Source of the DNA: Roseateles amylovorans
GTDB lineage: Bacteria > Pseudomonadota > Gammaproteobacteria > Burkholderiales > Burkholderiaceae_C
DNA: 64,000 nt
Assembly: GCF_025398155.2 (NCBI RefSeq)
Contig: NZ_CP104562.2
Coordinates: 620,001-684,000, forward strand
Direction: 5' to 3'
The notes under the pieces are model-generated. The model saw only the letters and a program-made list of their open reading frames with translations, was not told the DNA's origin and ran no database searches. Position numbers and translations under genes: made by a program. Shown here piece by piece: positions 46,659-55,118 of the stretch (the stretch's first letter is position 1; each line of letters starts with the position of its first letter).

Positions 46659-47318
46659 ATGACCTTGCTCCAGCCTGCTCCCACCGCTTTCATGATCGAC
46701 CTCGACGGCACCTTGGTCGACACGCTGGGTGATTTCGTCGCCGTCCTGAACCAGGTGTTGTCGGATCTGTCGCTGCCGGCGGTGCGGCGCGAATTTGTGG
46801 AGCACACCATCGGGCAGGGCAGCGAGCATCTGATCCGGAGCGTGCTGGCCGAGGTGGGTGCGCCGCCTGCGCAGTACGACCCGGCCTGGACGCTGTATCA
46901 ACACCACTACGAGCGCCTCAACGGCCTGCATGCGGCGGTGTTTCCTGGCGTCATGGAAGGACTGGTCGCGCTTCGCGCGCTCGGCCTGCCGATGGCCTGC
47001 CTCACCAACAAGCCGGCGGCCTTCGCGCGTGAACTGCTCAAGCGCAAGGGCCTGGACAGGTTCTTCGACCGCGTGTTCGGCGGCGACGACTTCGAGCGAA
47101 AGAAGCCCGATCCGTTGCCGCTGCTCAAAACCTGCGAGGCCCTGGGCAGCGCATCGTCGACCACCTGGATGGTGGGCGACTCCAGCAACGATGCGCGCGC
47201 CGCCCATGCGGCCGGTTGCCCGGTCGCCTTGGTCCGCTATGGCTACAACCACGGCCAACCGATCGATGAGGTGCCGGCGCAGCGGCACATCGATCGGCTG
47301 GATCAGTTGATCGGCTGA
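46659..47318 (+). CDS. gph: Phosphoglycolate phosphatase
   Basis: A 219-residue HAD-family phosphatase: MIDLDGTLVDTLGDF with the nucleophile Asp (motif I), CLTNKPAAFARELL (motif II), KKPDPLPLLKTCE (motif III lysine) and WMVGDSSNDARAAHAAG (motif IV). It removes phosphate from 2-phosphoglycolate formed by Rubisco oxygenation or DNA repair. The ATG at 46659 gives the family N-terminus; the upstream frame from 46569 is rejected. In relatives gph sits next to rpe and trpE; here it precedes trpE but a 9-bp repeat array and a leftward gene intervene. Confidence 0.93.
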   Translation: MTLLQPAPTAFMIDLDGTLVDTLGDFVAVLNQVLSDLSLPAVRREFVEHTIGQGSEHLIRSVLAEVGAPPAQYDPAWTLYQHHYERLNGLHAAVFPGVMEGLVALRALGLPMACLTNKPAAFARELLKRKGLDRFFDRVFGGDDFERKKPDPLPLLKTCEALGSASSTTWMVGDSSNDARAAHAAGCPVALVRYGYNHGQPIDEVPAQRHIDRLDQLIG

Positions 47319-47466
47319 TCAACCCATCAACCCATCAACCCATCAACCGATCAACCGATCAACCGATCAACCGATCAACCGATCAACCGATCAACCGATC
47401 AACCCATCAACCGATCAACCCATCAACCCATCAACCGATCAACCGATCAACCGATCAACCGATCGA
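47317..47466 (+). repeat. 9-bp tandem repeat array
   Basis: About 16 uninterrupted copies of ATCAACCGA or ATCAACCCA between gph and the convergent chalcone-isomerase-like gene. The two variants interleave in blocks, suggesting unit expansion. There are no spacers, so it is not CRISPR. The array starts right at the gph stop codon. Confidence 0.92.
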
Positions 47467-47517
47467 CGAATCAACGGACCGCCCAGCGACAGCCCGGCGG
47501 GCACGGCGCGGCGGACG

Positions 47518-48225
47518 TCAGCGTCCGCTGCCGACCGCGTTGCGGGTGCTCGGTGTGGCGGCCCGTCCGCCGAGCAGGTCGGTCTTCAGGCCGCTGTCGG
47601 CCGGCGATTTGCCCAGCCAGATCTTGAGCAGGGTGTTGAAGAACTCGGCCTCCTTGATGGGGTCGCCGGGCATCACCTTGCCGTTGACGAAGATCACCGT
47701 GCCGGTGCCGGGGATGTAGTCCACACCGAAGCTTTCGCCGGTCACCAGCTTCTTCTTCTGCACGAAGATCTCCGACATGCGCAGCACGCCGTTGATCGCC
47801 CGGCCGAATTCCTCTCGCGTGGCGTTCTGCTCCATGCCCTTGGTGAAGAGCTTGCCGAGTTCCTCGCCATCGATGTCGCGCAGCATCTGGATGTGCATGC
47901 GCTTCGGACCGGTGTTGGCCAGCACGGCCTCGGGCGTGGCGGCCTTGGCATTCAGATAAAGCCCGGCGGTGTAGACCTTGAAGATCGCCTTGTAGCGGGT
48001 GCCGGCGCCGTTGAGCACCAGCCTCTGGCCCGCGACCTCGACCACGGTGTCGTACTTGACGCCGTTGACCTCGATCGGTGGGGCGGCGCCCGGCGGCGCG
48101 GCGGAGGTGGCGGGCGCGGGTGGCGACGTGGCGGTCTGCGCGTGGGCTGAGGGCGCTCCGAGCACCGCAGCCAGGATCAGGCTGGAAACCCAGCCTGGGA
48201 CGAGGATGGTATGTAGCTTGGTCAT
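47518..48225 (-). CDS. Secreted chalcone-isomerase-like protein
   Basis: A 235-residue protein with a signal peptide (ILVPGWVSSLILAAVLGAPSAHAQ), then a Pro/Ala linker. The domain begins IEVNGVKYDTVVEVAGQRLV, followed by LNGAGTRYKAIFKVYTAGLY, MLRDIDGEELGKLFTKGME and GTVIFVNGKVMPGDPIKEAE. This matches the bacterial chalcone isomerase-like family, whose members are periplasmic fatty-acid-binding-type proteins rather than flavonoid enzymes. The ATG at 48225 is supported by the signal peptide. It is divergent from the trp operon. Confidence 0.88.
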   Translation of the reverse strand: MTKLHTILVPGWVSSLILAAVLGAPSAHAQTATSPPAPATSAAPPGAAPPIEVNGVKYDTVVEVAGQRLVLNGAGTRYKAIFKVYTAGLYLNAKAATPEAVLANTGPKRMHIQMLRDIDGEELGKLFTKGMEQNATREEFGRAINGVLRMSEIFVQKKKLVTGESFGVDYIPGTGTVIFVNGKVMPGDPIKEAEFFNTLLKIWLGKSPADSGLKTDLLGGRAATPSTRNAVGSGR

Positions 48226-48342
48226 GTGTCTCTTCCTTCCTCATTGAGGATCGGCCCGCTTGCTGCGGACTCTGCGGCGCAGTATGAGCGAAGGCATGCC
48301 CGGTCGGCCATTGGGGCTCCTCCTGCTACACTCGTTCGCACC

Positions 48343-48423
48343 ATGTTTATCACGCGCAAGCACATCAAGGGGTCGAACGACCGGGGAGCCTGGCCCTGGC
48401 GACGCCCGCACGACTTCACCTGA
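48343..48423 (+). CDS. trpL: Putative trp leader peptide
   Basis: A 26-codon frame upstream of trpE, starting ATG at 48343 and encoding a basic peptide with the stretch GAWPWRRPHDF: two tryptophan codons one codon apart near its end. Tandem Trp codons in a short frame before trpE are the hallmark of attenuation leaders. No clear ribosome site; a TACACT possible -10 lies 16 bases upstream, so the transcript might be nearly leaderless. The hairpin at 48442-48475 follows the stop codon. Confidence 0.5.
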   Translation: MFITRKHIKGSNDRGAWPWRRPHDFT

Positions 48424-48441
48424 AGCCGCCTGCTGCTTGCC

Positions 48442-48475
48442 GCCCGTCGTCCACCGCTGATCTGCGGACACGGGC
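48442..48475 (+). promoter_or_regulatory. Hairpin in the trpE leader
   Basis: Outer stem GCCCGT / ACGGGC with an inner CCGC / GCGG stem, 18 bases after the putative leader peptide. It could be part of an attenuator. No T tract follows, so a canonical terminator is not shown. Confidence 0.35.
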
Positions 48476-48617
48476 CACCGTCACGAATCCGCTGCACCCT
48501 CATCGAACGGGGCAGGTCCAACAGGCGACCTGAGATTCCGCTTGCGCGCGCCGCCAAGCGACCGGGCACTTGGCTCGGTCACGCAGGCCTGACGCAACCG
48601 CCACGAGGTTTGACGAC

Positions 48618-50102
48618 GTGATCACTGAACTGGAATTCCAAAGCCTGGCCGCCGACGGCTACAACCGCATCCCGCTGATCAGCGAGGCTTTTGCGGATCT
48701 CGAGACCCCGCTCTCGCTCTACCTGAAGCTCTGCGCCGGCAACGGCCCGGGCCGGCACAGCTTCCTGCTGGAATCGGTGGTCGGCGGGGAGCGCTTCGGT
48801 CGCTATTCCTTCATCGGCCTGCCGGCACGCACCGTGCTGCGGAGCGAAGGCACTGTCACCCGGGTGATCCGCGATGGCGAGGTGATCGAAACCCACGAGG
48901 GCGATCCGCTGGCCTTCATCGAGGCCTATCAGCAGCGCTTCAAGGTGGCGCTGCGGCCCGGCATGCCGCGGTTCTGCGGCGGCCTGGCCGGCTATTTCGG
49001 CTATGACGCGGTGCGCTACATCGAGCCGCGCCTGGCGGGCACCACGCCTGCCGGCGGTCTGCCGACGCCCGACGTGATGTTGCTGCAATGCGAGGAACTG
49101 GCGGTCATCGACAACCTGTCGGGCAAGCTCTACCTGATCGTCTACGCCGACCCTGGTCAGCCGGAGTCCTATTTCCGCGCCAAGAAGCGGCTGACCGAAC
49201 TCAAGGACAAGCTCGGCTACTCGGTGGCGGCGCCGCGCGTGGTGCGCGGACAGGCGCATCCGGTCGAGCGTGAATTTGCCAAGGCGGATTTTCTGGCGGC
49301 GGTGGATCAGGCCAAGGCCTACATCGCAGCCGGCGACTGCATGCAGATCGTCTTCGGCCAGCGCTTGAAGAAGCGCTACACCGAATCGCCCTTGAGCCTG
49401 TATCGCGCCCTGCGATCGCTCAATCCCAGCCCCTACATGTACTTCTATGACATGGGGGATTTCCAGATCGTCGGCGCCTCGCCCGAGATCCTGGTGCGGC
49501 AGGAATCCACGCCGGAGGGGCGCAAGGTCACGATCCGTCCGCTGGCCGGCACCCGCCCGCGCGGCGGCACGCCGGAGCAGGATCAGGCCTTGGAAGTGGA
49601 GCTCAAGGCCGATCCCAAGGAGCGCGCCGAACACCTGATGCTGATCGACCTGGCCCGCAACGACATCGGTCGCATCGCCCAGACCGGCAGCGTGAAGGTG
49701 ACCGATGCCTTCGCGGTGGAGCGGTATTCCCATGTGATGCACATCGTCAGCAATGTCGAGGGCCTGCTCAAGCCGGGCGTCGGCAACATGGATGTGTTCC
49801 GCGCCAGCTTCCCGGCGGGCACGCTGTCGGGTGCGCCCAAGGTGCGGGCGATGGAGATCATCGATCAGCTGGAGCCGGTCAAGCGCGGCATCTATGGCGG
49901 CGCCTGCGGCTACCTGAGCTTCGGCGGCGACATGGACCTGGCGATTGCGATACGCACCGGTGTCGTGATGGACCAGGTGCTGTATGTGCAGGCGGCCGCC
50001 GGCATCGTGGCCGATTCGGTGCCCGAGCTGGAGTGGAAGGAAACCGAGGCCAAGGCCCGCGCGCTGGTGCGTGCGGCGGAACTGGTTGAAGAAGGTTTCT
50101 GA
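48618..50102 (+). CDS. trpE: Anthranilate synthase component I
   Basis: A 494-residue chorismate-binding subunit converting chorismate and ammonia to anthranilate. The GTG at 48618 has GAGG nine bases upstream; an in-frame start at 48570 is less likely. The N-terminal LLESVVGGERFGRYSFIG (with the LLES tryptophan-feedback motif) and the C-terminal synthase core are present: SPYMYFYDMGDFQIVGASPE, RPLAGTRPRGGTPEQDQALE, LMLIDLARNDIGRIA, FPAGTLSGAPKVRAMEII and GGACGYLSFGGDMDLAIAIR. It heads the trp operon and is followed by trpG after 30 bases. Regulation by Trp binding and possibly by the leader. Confidence 0.97.
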   Translation: MITELEFQSLAADGYNRIPLISEAFADLETPLSLYLKLCAGNGPGRHSFLLESVVGGERFGRYSFIGLPARTVLRSEGTVTRVIRDGEVIETHEGDPLAFIEAYQQRFKVALRPGMPRFCGGLAGYFGYDAVRYIEPRLAGTTPAGGLPTPDVMLLQCEELAVIDNLSGKLYLIVYADPGQPESYFRAKKRLTELKDKLGYSVAAPRVVRGQAHPVEREFAKADFLAAVDQAKAYIAAGDCMQIVFGQRLKKRYTESPLSLYRALRSLNPSPYMYFYDMGDFQIVGASPEILVRQESTPEGRKVTIRPLAGTRPRGGTPEQDQALEVELKADPKERAEHLMLIDLARNDIGRIAQTGSVKVTDAFAVERYSHVMHIVSNVEGLLKPGVGNMDVFRASFPAGTLSGAPKVRAMEIIDQLEPVKRGIYGGACGYLSFGGDMDLAIAIRTGVVMDQVLYVQAAAGIVADSVPELEWKETEAKARALVRAAELVEEGF

Positions 50103-50132
50103 GGCCACACGAGCCGACCAAGGAGCGACGAC

Positions 50133-50717
50133 ATGCTGCTGATGATCGACAACTACGACAGTTTCACCTTCAACCTGGTGCAGTACTTCGCTGAACTCGG
50201 CGCCGAGGTGAAGACCGTGCGCAACGACCAGATCTCGCTGGACGAGATCGAGGCGCTCCAGCCCAGCCATCTGGTGCTGTCCCCGGGGCCGTGCACCCCC
50301 AAGGAAGCCGGCGTGTGCGTGCCGGCGATCGAGCGTTTCAAGGGCCGCCTGCCGATCCTGGGTGTGTGCCTGGGACATCAAAGCATCGGTGCCGCGCTGG
50401 GCGGGAACATCATCCGCGCCAAGGTGCAGATGCATGGCAAGGCCAGCACGATTTCGACCGATGCGAAGGGCGTCTTCACCGGCTTGCCGGAGCGCTTCAA
50501 CGTGATCCGCTACCACTCGCTGGCGATCGAGGAATCGACGATCCCGCCCGAGCTGGAGATCACCGCCCGCAGCGAGGACGGCGAGATCATGGGCGTGCGC
50601 CACCGCTCGCTGGCCGGCACCGCCACGCCGCTGGAGGGGGTGCAGTTCCATCCCGAATCCATCCTCTCCGAGCACGGCCACGCCATGCTTCGAAACTTCC
50701 TGGAGTTGGCACGATGA
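50133..50717 (+). CDS. trpG: Anthranilate synthase component II (glutamine amidotransferase)
   Basis: A 194-residue class I glutamine amidotransferase that supplies ammonia to TrpE. MLLMIDNYDSFTFNLVQYF opens the protein. The oxyanion SPGPCTPKEAG, the nucleophile motif LGVCLGHQSIG (Cys near 80), and the HPESILSEHGHAMLRNFL stretch with catalytic His and Glu are all present. GGAGCG-type sequence (AAGGAGCG) lies upstream. Its stop overlaps the start of the threonine aldolase gene by four bases, an unusual partner in a trp operon. Confidence 0.97.
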   Translation: MLLMIDNYDSFTFNLVQYFAELGAEVKTVRNDQISLDEIEALQPSHLVLSPGPCTPKEAGVCVPAIERFKGRLPILGVCLGHQSIGAALGGNIIRAKVQMHGKASTISTDAKGVFTGLPERFNVIRYHSLAIEESTIPPELEITARSEDGEIMGVRHRSLAGTATPLEGVQFHPESILSEHGHAMLRNFLELAR

Positions 50718-51775
50718 GTGAACGCCCGAATGCTTCGTCCGGGGCGACGGTGGTCGACCTGCGCAGCGATACCGTCACCCAGCCGACCGCCGGCATGCGC
50801 GCCGCGATGGCGTCGGCGGCCCTGGGCGACGATGTCTTCGGCGACGATCCGAGCGTCAATGCGCTGCAGGCGGCGCTGGCGGAGCGGCTTGGGTTCGAAG
50901 CGGCGCTGTTCATGCCGACCGGCACCCAGAGCAACCTCTGCGCGCTGATGGCGCATTGCCAGCGCGGGGATGAATACATCGTCGGCCAGTTCGCCCACAC
51001 CTACCGCTGGGAAGGCGGCGGTGCGGCGGTGCTGGGATCGATCCAGCCGCAGCCACTGAGCCATGCGCCGGACGGCTCGTTGCCGCTGGCCGACATCGAG
51101 GCCAACATCAAGCCCGACGATGCGCACTTCGCGCGCACCCGACTGCTGGCCCTGGAAAACACCATCGGCGGCAAGGTGCTTCCGATGGATTACCTGGCGG
51201 CGGCCTCCGAGCTGGCCACCCGCCGCGGCTTGGCGCGGCATCTGGACGGCGCACGGCTGTTCAATGCGGCGGTCGCGATCAACGCGGCCGATCCGTATGC
51301 GGCGGCCCGGCAGATCTGCGGGCATTTCGACAGCGTGTCGGTCTGCTTTTCGAAGGGCTTGGGCGCGCCGGTGGGTTCGGTCCTGTGCGGCACCCAGGCC
51401 CTGATCGGTCGCGCGCATCGCTGGCGCAAGATGCTGGGGGGCGGCATGCGCCAGGCCGGTGTGTTGGCGGCTGCGGCGCACCATGCGCTGGACCACCAGG
51501 TGCGTCGCCTGGCGGACGACCACCAGCTGGCCCAGCGGCTGGCCCAGGGGCTGCAAGGCCTGCCGGGGCTGACGGTCGAGCCGCCGCAGACCAACATCGT
51601 GTTCTGCGACGTGGCACCGGAGCGGGCCAGCGGGCTGGTCGCGCATCTGAAGTCGCACGGCGTGCTGGCCACCGGGCTGTACCGCGTGCGCTTCGTCACC
51701 CATCTCGACGTGGATGCAGCGGGCGTGGATCGCGCCATCGCCGCGGTGCGTCAGTTCTTCCACGCCCAGGCCTGA
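50714..51775 (+). CDS. ltaE: Low-specificity L-threonine aldolase
   Basis: A 353-residue PLP enzyme (aspartate aminotransferase fold) cleaving L-threonine and allo-threonine to glycine and acetaldehyde. Motifs are VDLRSDTVTQPTAGMRAAM, GDDVFGDDPSVNALQAALAE, FMPTGTQSNLCALM, LENTIGGKVLP, RHLDGARLFNAA, and SVCFSKGLGAPVGSVLCG with the PLP-binding lysine. It sits between trpG and trpD, with a four-base overlap to trpG and 13 bases before trpD, so it must be co-expressed with tryptophan biosynthesis. A link through glycine/serine supply is possible but unproven. Confidence 0.95.
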   Translation: MSERPNASSGATVVDLRSDTVTQPTAGMRAAMASAALGDDVFGDDPSVNALQAALAERLGFEAALFMPTGTQSNLCALMAHCQRGDEYIVGQFAHTYRWEGGGAAVLGSIQPQPLSHAPDGSLPLADIEANIKPDDAHFARTRLLALENTIGGKVLPMDYLAAASELATRRGLARHLDGARLFNAAVAINAADPYAAARQICGHFDSVSVCFSKGLGAPVGSVLCGTQALIGRAHRWRKMLGGGMRQAGVLAAAAHHALDHQVRRLADDHQLAQRLAQGLQGLPGLTVEPPQTNIVFCDVAPERASGLVAHLKSHGVLATGLYRVRFVTHLDVDAAGVDRAIAAVRQFFHAQA

Positions 51776-51788
51776 TCCGGGAGTCGCC

Positions 51789-52868
51789 ATGCCCATCACC
51801 GACAACGAAGCGCTGACCCGCGTCATCGAACACCGCGAGATCTTCCATGACGAGATGCTGGCCCTGATGCGCCGCATCATGAGCGGCGACATCTCCCCGG
51901 TCATCGCGGCCGCGATCCTGATCGGGTTGCGGGTGAAGAAGGAAACCATCGGCGAGATCACCGCCGCCGCGCAGGTGATGCGCGAGTTCTCGGTGAAGGT
52001 GCCGATCGAGCCCGGACCGCATCTGGTCGATGTGGTGGGCACCGGCGGAGACGGCGCGCATACCTTCAATATCTCGACCTGCTCGATGTTCGTCGCGGCT
52101 GCCGCGGGCGCGCAGATCGCCAAGCACGGCAACCGCAGCGTCTCCAGCAAGACCGGCAGCGCCGATGTGCTGGAGGCCCTGGGCGTGGCGCTGTCGCTGT
52201 CGCCGCAGGCGGTGGCGAACTGCGTGCGCGAGACCGGCATCGGCTTCATGTTTGCGCCCAACCATCACCCGGCGATGAAGAACATCGCGCCGGTGCGCAA
52301 GGAGCTGGGCGTTCGCACCATCTTCAACATCCTGGGGCCGCTGACGAATCCGGCGGGCGCAACCAACATCCTGATGGGCGTGTTCCATCCGGACCTGGTG
52401 GGCATCCAGGTGCGTGTGATGCAGCGGCTGGGCGCCGAGCATGCGGTGGTGGTCTACGGCAAGGACGGGATGGACGAGATCTCGCTCGGTGCGTCGACCC
52501 TGGTCGGTGAGCTCAAGAACGGCGAGATCCGTGAATACGAGATTCATCCTGAAGACTTCGGCATGCCCATGGTGGCGAGCCGCAACCTGCGGGTGAGCGG
52601 TCCGGAGGAAAGTCGTCGCATCCTGCTGGGTGTGCTGGGCAACGAGCCCGGTCCGGCGCGCGACATCGTGCTGCTGAACGCCGGCGCGACGCTCTACGCC
52701 GGCAATGTGGCCGACAGCATTGCCGACGGCATCCAGAAGGCGAGGGCGGCGATCGACTCCGGCGCGGCGCGTGCGAAGCTCGACCAGTTCGTCGCCGCCA
52801 CGCAGGCCCACGCGCCATCGCCGTCGTCGTCGCCATCGCCGTCGCCGTCGCAGGATCAGGCCGGCTGA
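51789..52868 (+). CDS. trpD: Anthranilate phosphoribosyltransferase
   Basis: A 359-residue enzyme transferring phosphoribosyl from PRPP to anthranilate. Helical N-terminus (LTRVIEHREIFHDEMLALM), PRPP-binding VDVVGTGGDGAHTFNIST, KHGNRSVSSKTGSADVLEAL, FMFAPNHHPAMKNIAPVRKE, GVRTIFNILGPLTNPA and VYGKDGMDEISL are intact. The C-terminus carries a low-complexity Ser-Pro tail (SPSSSPSPSPSQ) encoded by TCGCCG/TCGCCA repeats that is absent from typical TrpD proteins. The ATG at 51789 is chosen by family length; the frame from 51714 overlaps ltaE. Confidence 0.96.
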   Translation: MPITDNEALTRVIEHREIFHDEMLALMRRIMSGDISPVIAAAILIGLRVKKETIGEITAAAQVMREFSVKVPIEPGPHLVDVVGTGGDGAHTFNISTCSMFVAAAAGAQIAKHGNRSVSSKTGSADVLEALGVALSLSPQAVANCVRETGIGFMFAPNHHPAMKNIAPVRKELGVRTIFNILGPLTNPAGATNILMGVFHPDLVGIQVRVMQRLGAEHAVVVYGKDGMDEISLGASTLVGELKNGEIREYEIHPEDFGMPMVASRNLRVSGPEESRRILLGVLGNEPGPARDIVLLNAGATLYAGNVADSIADGIQKARAAIDSGAARAKLDQFVAATQAHAPSPSSSPSPSPSQDQAG

Positions 52869-52925
52869 CGGCTTGAGCGGACCGGATCGCCGTCGCCAGC
52901 GAAGCGTCGTCTGCAGGGAAACGTC

Positions 52926-53444
52926 ATGAGGTCCGACCGTGCGCTGTGGCAGGCCCTGATCGCGCAGAGTGAGCGCGAGGCCAGCGTGCTGCTGCCGCGC
53001 ATCGAGCCGCATCCGGCGGCCTGGGCGGTGGGGCTGGCGGGCACGGCGCTGGGACTGTGGAGCACGCGGGACGCGACCTTGCCAGGGCGCGAACTGCTGG
53101 GATGGTTGGCGCTGCTGATGGTGCTGGCGGCCATGCTGATGTGGGCGCTGTGGCGCCGCCGCAGCGTGGGCTGGCGATTGGACTTTGACCGGCGTCGGCT
53201 GGTGCCGGAAGGTGAGGTCGGCACGCCGGCCTCCCTCGAGGGACCGGGATGGCGGCTGTATTGCATTGGCGGCAGCAAGCGTCGCTCGCTGGCGCTGGAG
53301 TTCCGTCATGAGGACGGTGGTCGGCCCTTGCGGGTGTTGCAGACTCGCGCGGGTGCTGACCGGCGTGAGCATGCGTTGGTGAGCCGGCTGGCCGATGTGA
53401 TCGCCAACCGCCTGGCAGTCCCGCGCGAGGGCCTGAGCTTATGA
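52926..53444 (+). CDS. Hypothetical two-span membrane protein in the trp operon
   Basis: A 172-residue protein with two adjacent transmembrane segments (WAVGLAGTALGLW and LLGWLALLMVLAAMLMWALW) after about 30 soluble residues. A basic loop and a cytosolic C-terminal ~90 residues follow, beta-like and rich in Arg (GWRLYCIGGSKRRSLALEF). The pattern suggests a PH-like membrane-associated domain, but no family is recognised. It lies 57 bases after trpD and 15 before trpC on the same strand. Its function within tryptophan biosynthesis, if any, is unknown. Confidence 0.7.
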   Translation: MRSDRALWQALIAQSEREASVLLPRIEPHPAAWAVGLAGTALGLWSTRDATLPGRELLGWLALLMVLAAMLMWALWRRRSVGWRLDFDRRRLVPEGEVGTPASLEGPGWRLYCIGGSKRRSLALEFRHEDGGRPLRVLQTRAGADRREHALVSRLADVIANRLAVPREGLSL

Positions 53445-53459
53445 GAGAGAAAGAATCGT

Positions 53460-54251
53460 ATGTCTGACATCCTGGACCGCATCAATGCCGTCAAGCGGGA
53501 CGAGGTGGCCGCTGCGAAGCAGCGTCGCTCGCTGGCCAGTCTCCGCGAGGAAGCGGAATCGCGCGCCGAGGCGACCCGTGGTTTCGGTGCGGCACTGCGC
53601 GCGAAGATTGCTGCCGGCCAGAGCGCGGTCATTGCCGAGGTGAAGAAGGCCAGCCCCAGCAAGGGCGTGCTGCGCGAGGATTTCCGTCCCGCCGAGATCG
53701 CGGCCAGCTATGCGCAGCATGGCGCGGCCTGCCTGAGCGTGCTGACCGATGCCCCGTTCTTCCAGGGCTCGCCCGACTATCTGCGCGAGGCGCGTGCCGC
53801 CTGCAGCCTGCCGGTGCTGCGCAAGGACTTCATGGTGGATCCCTACCAGGTCTATGAGGCGCGGGCGATGGGGGCGGACTGCATCCTGTTGATCGCGGCC
53901 AGTCTGGACGACGGCCTGATGGCCGAGCTGGAGGCCTGCGCGCTGGAGCTGGGACTGGATGTGCTGGTCGAAGTCCATGACGGCCAGGAACTGGCGCGTG
54001 CACTGCGCCTGAAGACGCCGCTGGTGGGCATCAACAACCGCAACTTGAAGACCTTCGAGGTCACGCTGGACACCACGCTGGGCCTGTTGCCCCAGGTGCC
54101 GGCCGACCGGCTGCTGGTGACCGAGTCCGGCATTCTGGGCGCGGCGGATGTGCAGCGCATGCGTGCGGCGCAGGTCAATGCCTTCCTGGTGGGTGAGGCG
54201 TTCATGCGCGCGCCGGATCCGGGGGCTGCGTTGGCGGCGCTATTCCGCTGA
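53460..54251 (+). CDS. trpC: Indole-3-glycerol phosphate synthase
   Basis: A 263-residue TIM-barrel enzyme closing the indole ring from carboxyphenylaminodeoxyribulose phosphate. SDILDRINAVKRDEVAAAKQ begins the protein. VIAEVKKASPSKGVL (catalytic Lys), PVLRKDFMVDPYQVYEARAM, ADCILLIAA, VEVHDGQELARAL, GINNRNLKTFEV and VTESGILGAADVQRM cover the active-site loops. Full family length. It overlaps the uracil-DNA glycosylase start by one base (TGATG), showing translational coupling. trpF, trpB and trpA are not in this window, as in other Burkholderiales where they form a second cluster. Confidence 0.97.
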   Translation: MSDILDRINAVKRDEVAAAKQRRSLASLREEAESRAEATRGFGAALRAKIAAGQSAVIAEVKKASPSKGVLREDFRPAEIAASYAQHGAACLSVLTDAPFFQGSPDYLREARAACSLPVLRKDFMVDPYQVYEARAMGADCILLIAASLDDGLMAELEACALELGLDVLVEVHDGQELARALRLKTPLVGINNRNLKTFEVTLDTTLGLLPQVPADRLLVTESGILGAADVQRMRAAQVNAFLVGEAFMRAPDPGAALAALFR

Positions 54252-54958
54252 TGTCGATGGCTTCCCGATTTCAAGGCGTCGACTGGCAGGTGGGCGACGG
54301 CTGGCAACCCTTGATCGATGCCTGGCGCCACGGCCCCGACGGACATCGCATCGAGGCCCTGCTGCGCGAGCGCCTGGCGGCGGGCGCGGTGATCTATCCG
54401 CCCGATCCGCTGCGGGCGCTGCGGCTCACGCCGTTGTCCCAGGTCCGGGTGGTGATCGTCGGTCAGGATCCGTATCACGGCCCGGGTCAGGCGGAGGGGC
54501 TGGCGTTCTCGGTGCCGGCCGGCGAGAAGCTGCCGCCCTCGTTGCGCAACATCTTCAAGGAACTGCAGCGCGACCTGGGTCAGGCGGCTGCGATGACCGG
54601 CCACCTCGGCGGCTGGGCCCAACGCGGTGTGCTGCTGCTCAACACCAGCTTCACCGTGGAAGACGGCGCCGCCGGCAGTCATGCGAAGCGGGGCTGGGAA
54701 TCGCTGTCGGACGCGCTCATCGAGGCCACGGCCCGGGATGCCGCGCCCAAGGTCTACCTGCTGTGGGGCGCTCATGCGCAGGCCAAGGCGCCGCTGATTG
54801 CGGCGGTGGGACCGCAGCATCGGGTGCTGCAGGCCAACCATCCCTCGCCGCTCTCTGCCACGCGCGGCCCTACGCCGTTCATGGGTTGCGGTCATTTCTC
54901 CACCGCACGCGATTGGCTGCGTGAGCAGGGCGTCGACTTCGCCTGGACGCTGGACTGA
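54251..54958 (+). CDS. ung: Uracil-DNA glycosylase
   Basis: A 235-residue family-1 uracil-DNA glycosylase that removes uracil from DNA. Motif A VVIVGQDPYHGPGQAEGLAF holds the catalytic aspartate in GQDPYHG. PPSLRNIFKEL, GVLLLNTSFTVEDG and WGAHAQAKAPLI follow. Motif B NHPSPLSATRGPTPFMGC has the catalytic His. The first ~30 residues vary between species, as expected. It is the last gene of the trp operon, with coupled start at 54251. Confidence 0.97.
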   Translation: MSMASRFQGVDWQVGDGWQPLIDAWRHGPDGHRIEALLRERLAAGAVIYPPDPLRALRLTPLSQVRVVIVGQDPYHGPGQAEGLAFSVPAGEKLPPSLRNIFKELQRDLGQAAAMTGHLGGWAQRGVLLLNTSFTVEDGAAGSHAKRGWESLSDALIEATARDAAPKVYLLWGAHAQAKAPLIAAVGPQHRVLQANHPSPLSATRGPTPFMGCGHFSTARDWLREQGVDFAWTLD

Positions 54959-55118
54959 GTCCCTCGTCGCCCCGATCGTCCGCACCTCCGCCACCGCCAC
55001 CGTCACCGCCACGCCCCGCCATCAAGAGTCCACACTGCCGCGCTGCAGCTGTTGAATGCCGCAGACGTGGTTCGTTGTCGTGGTGGTGGCAGTTGTCGTC
55101 GAACTGCTCGGTGATTCG

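Noticed and set aside
47317..47466. Possible CRISPR array
   Set aside because: Units are 9 bp without spacers and no cas genes are nearby; it is a simple tandem repeat.
48579..50681. 700-codon leftward frame across trpE and trpG
   Set aside because: Antisense to two fully conserved genes; composition typical of reverse-frame GC-rich sequence.
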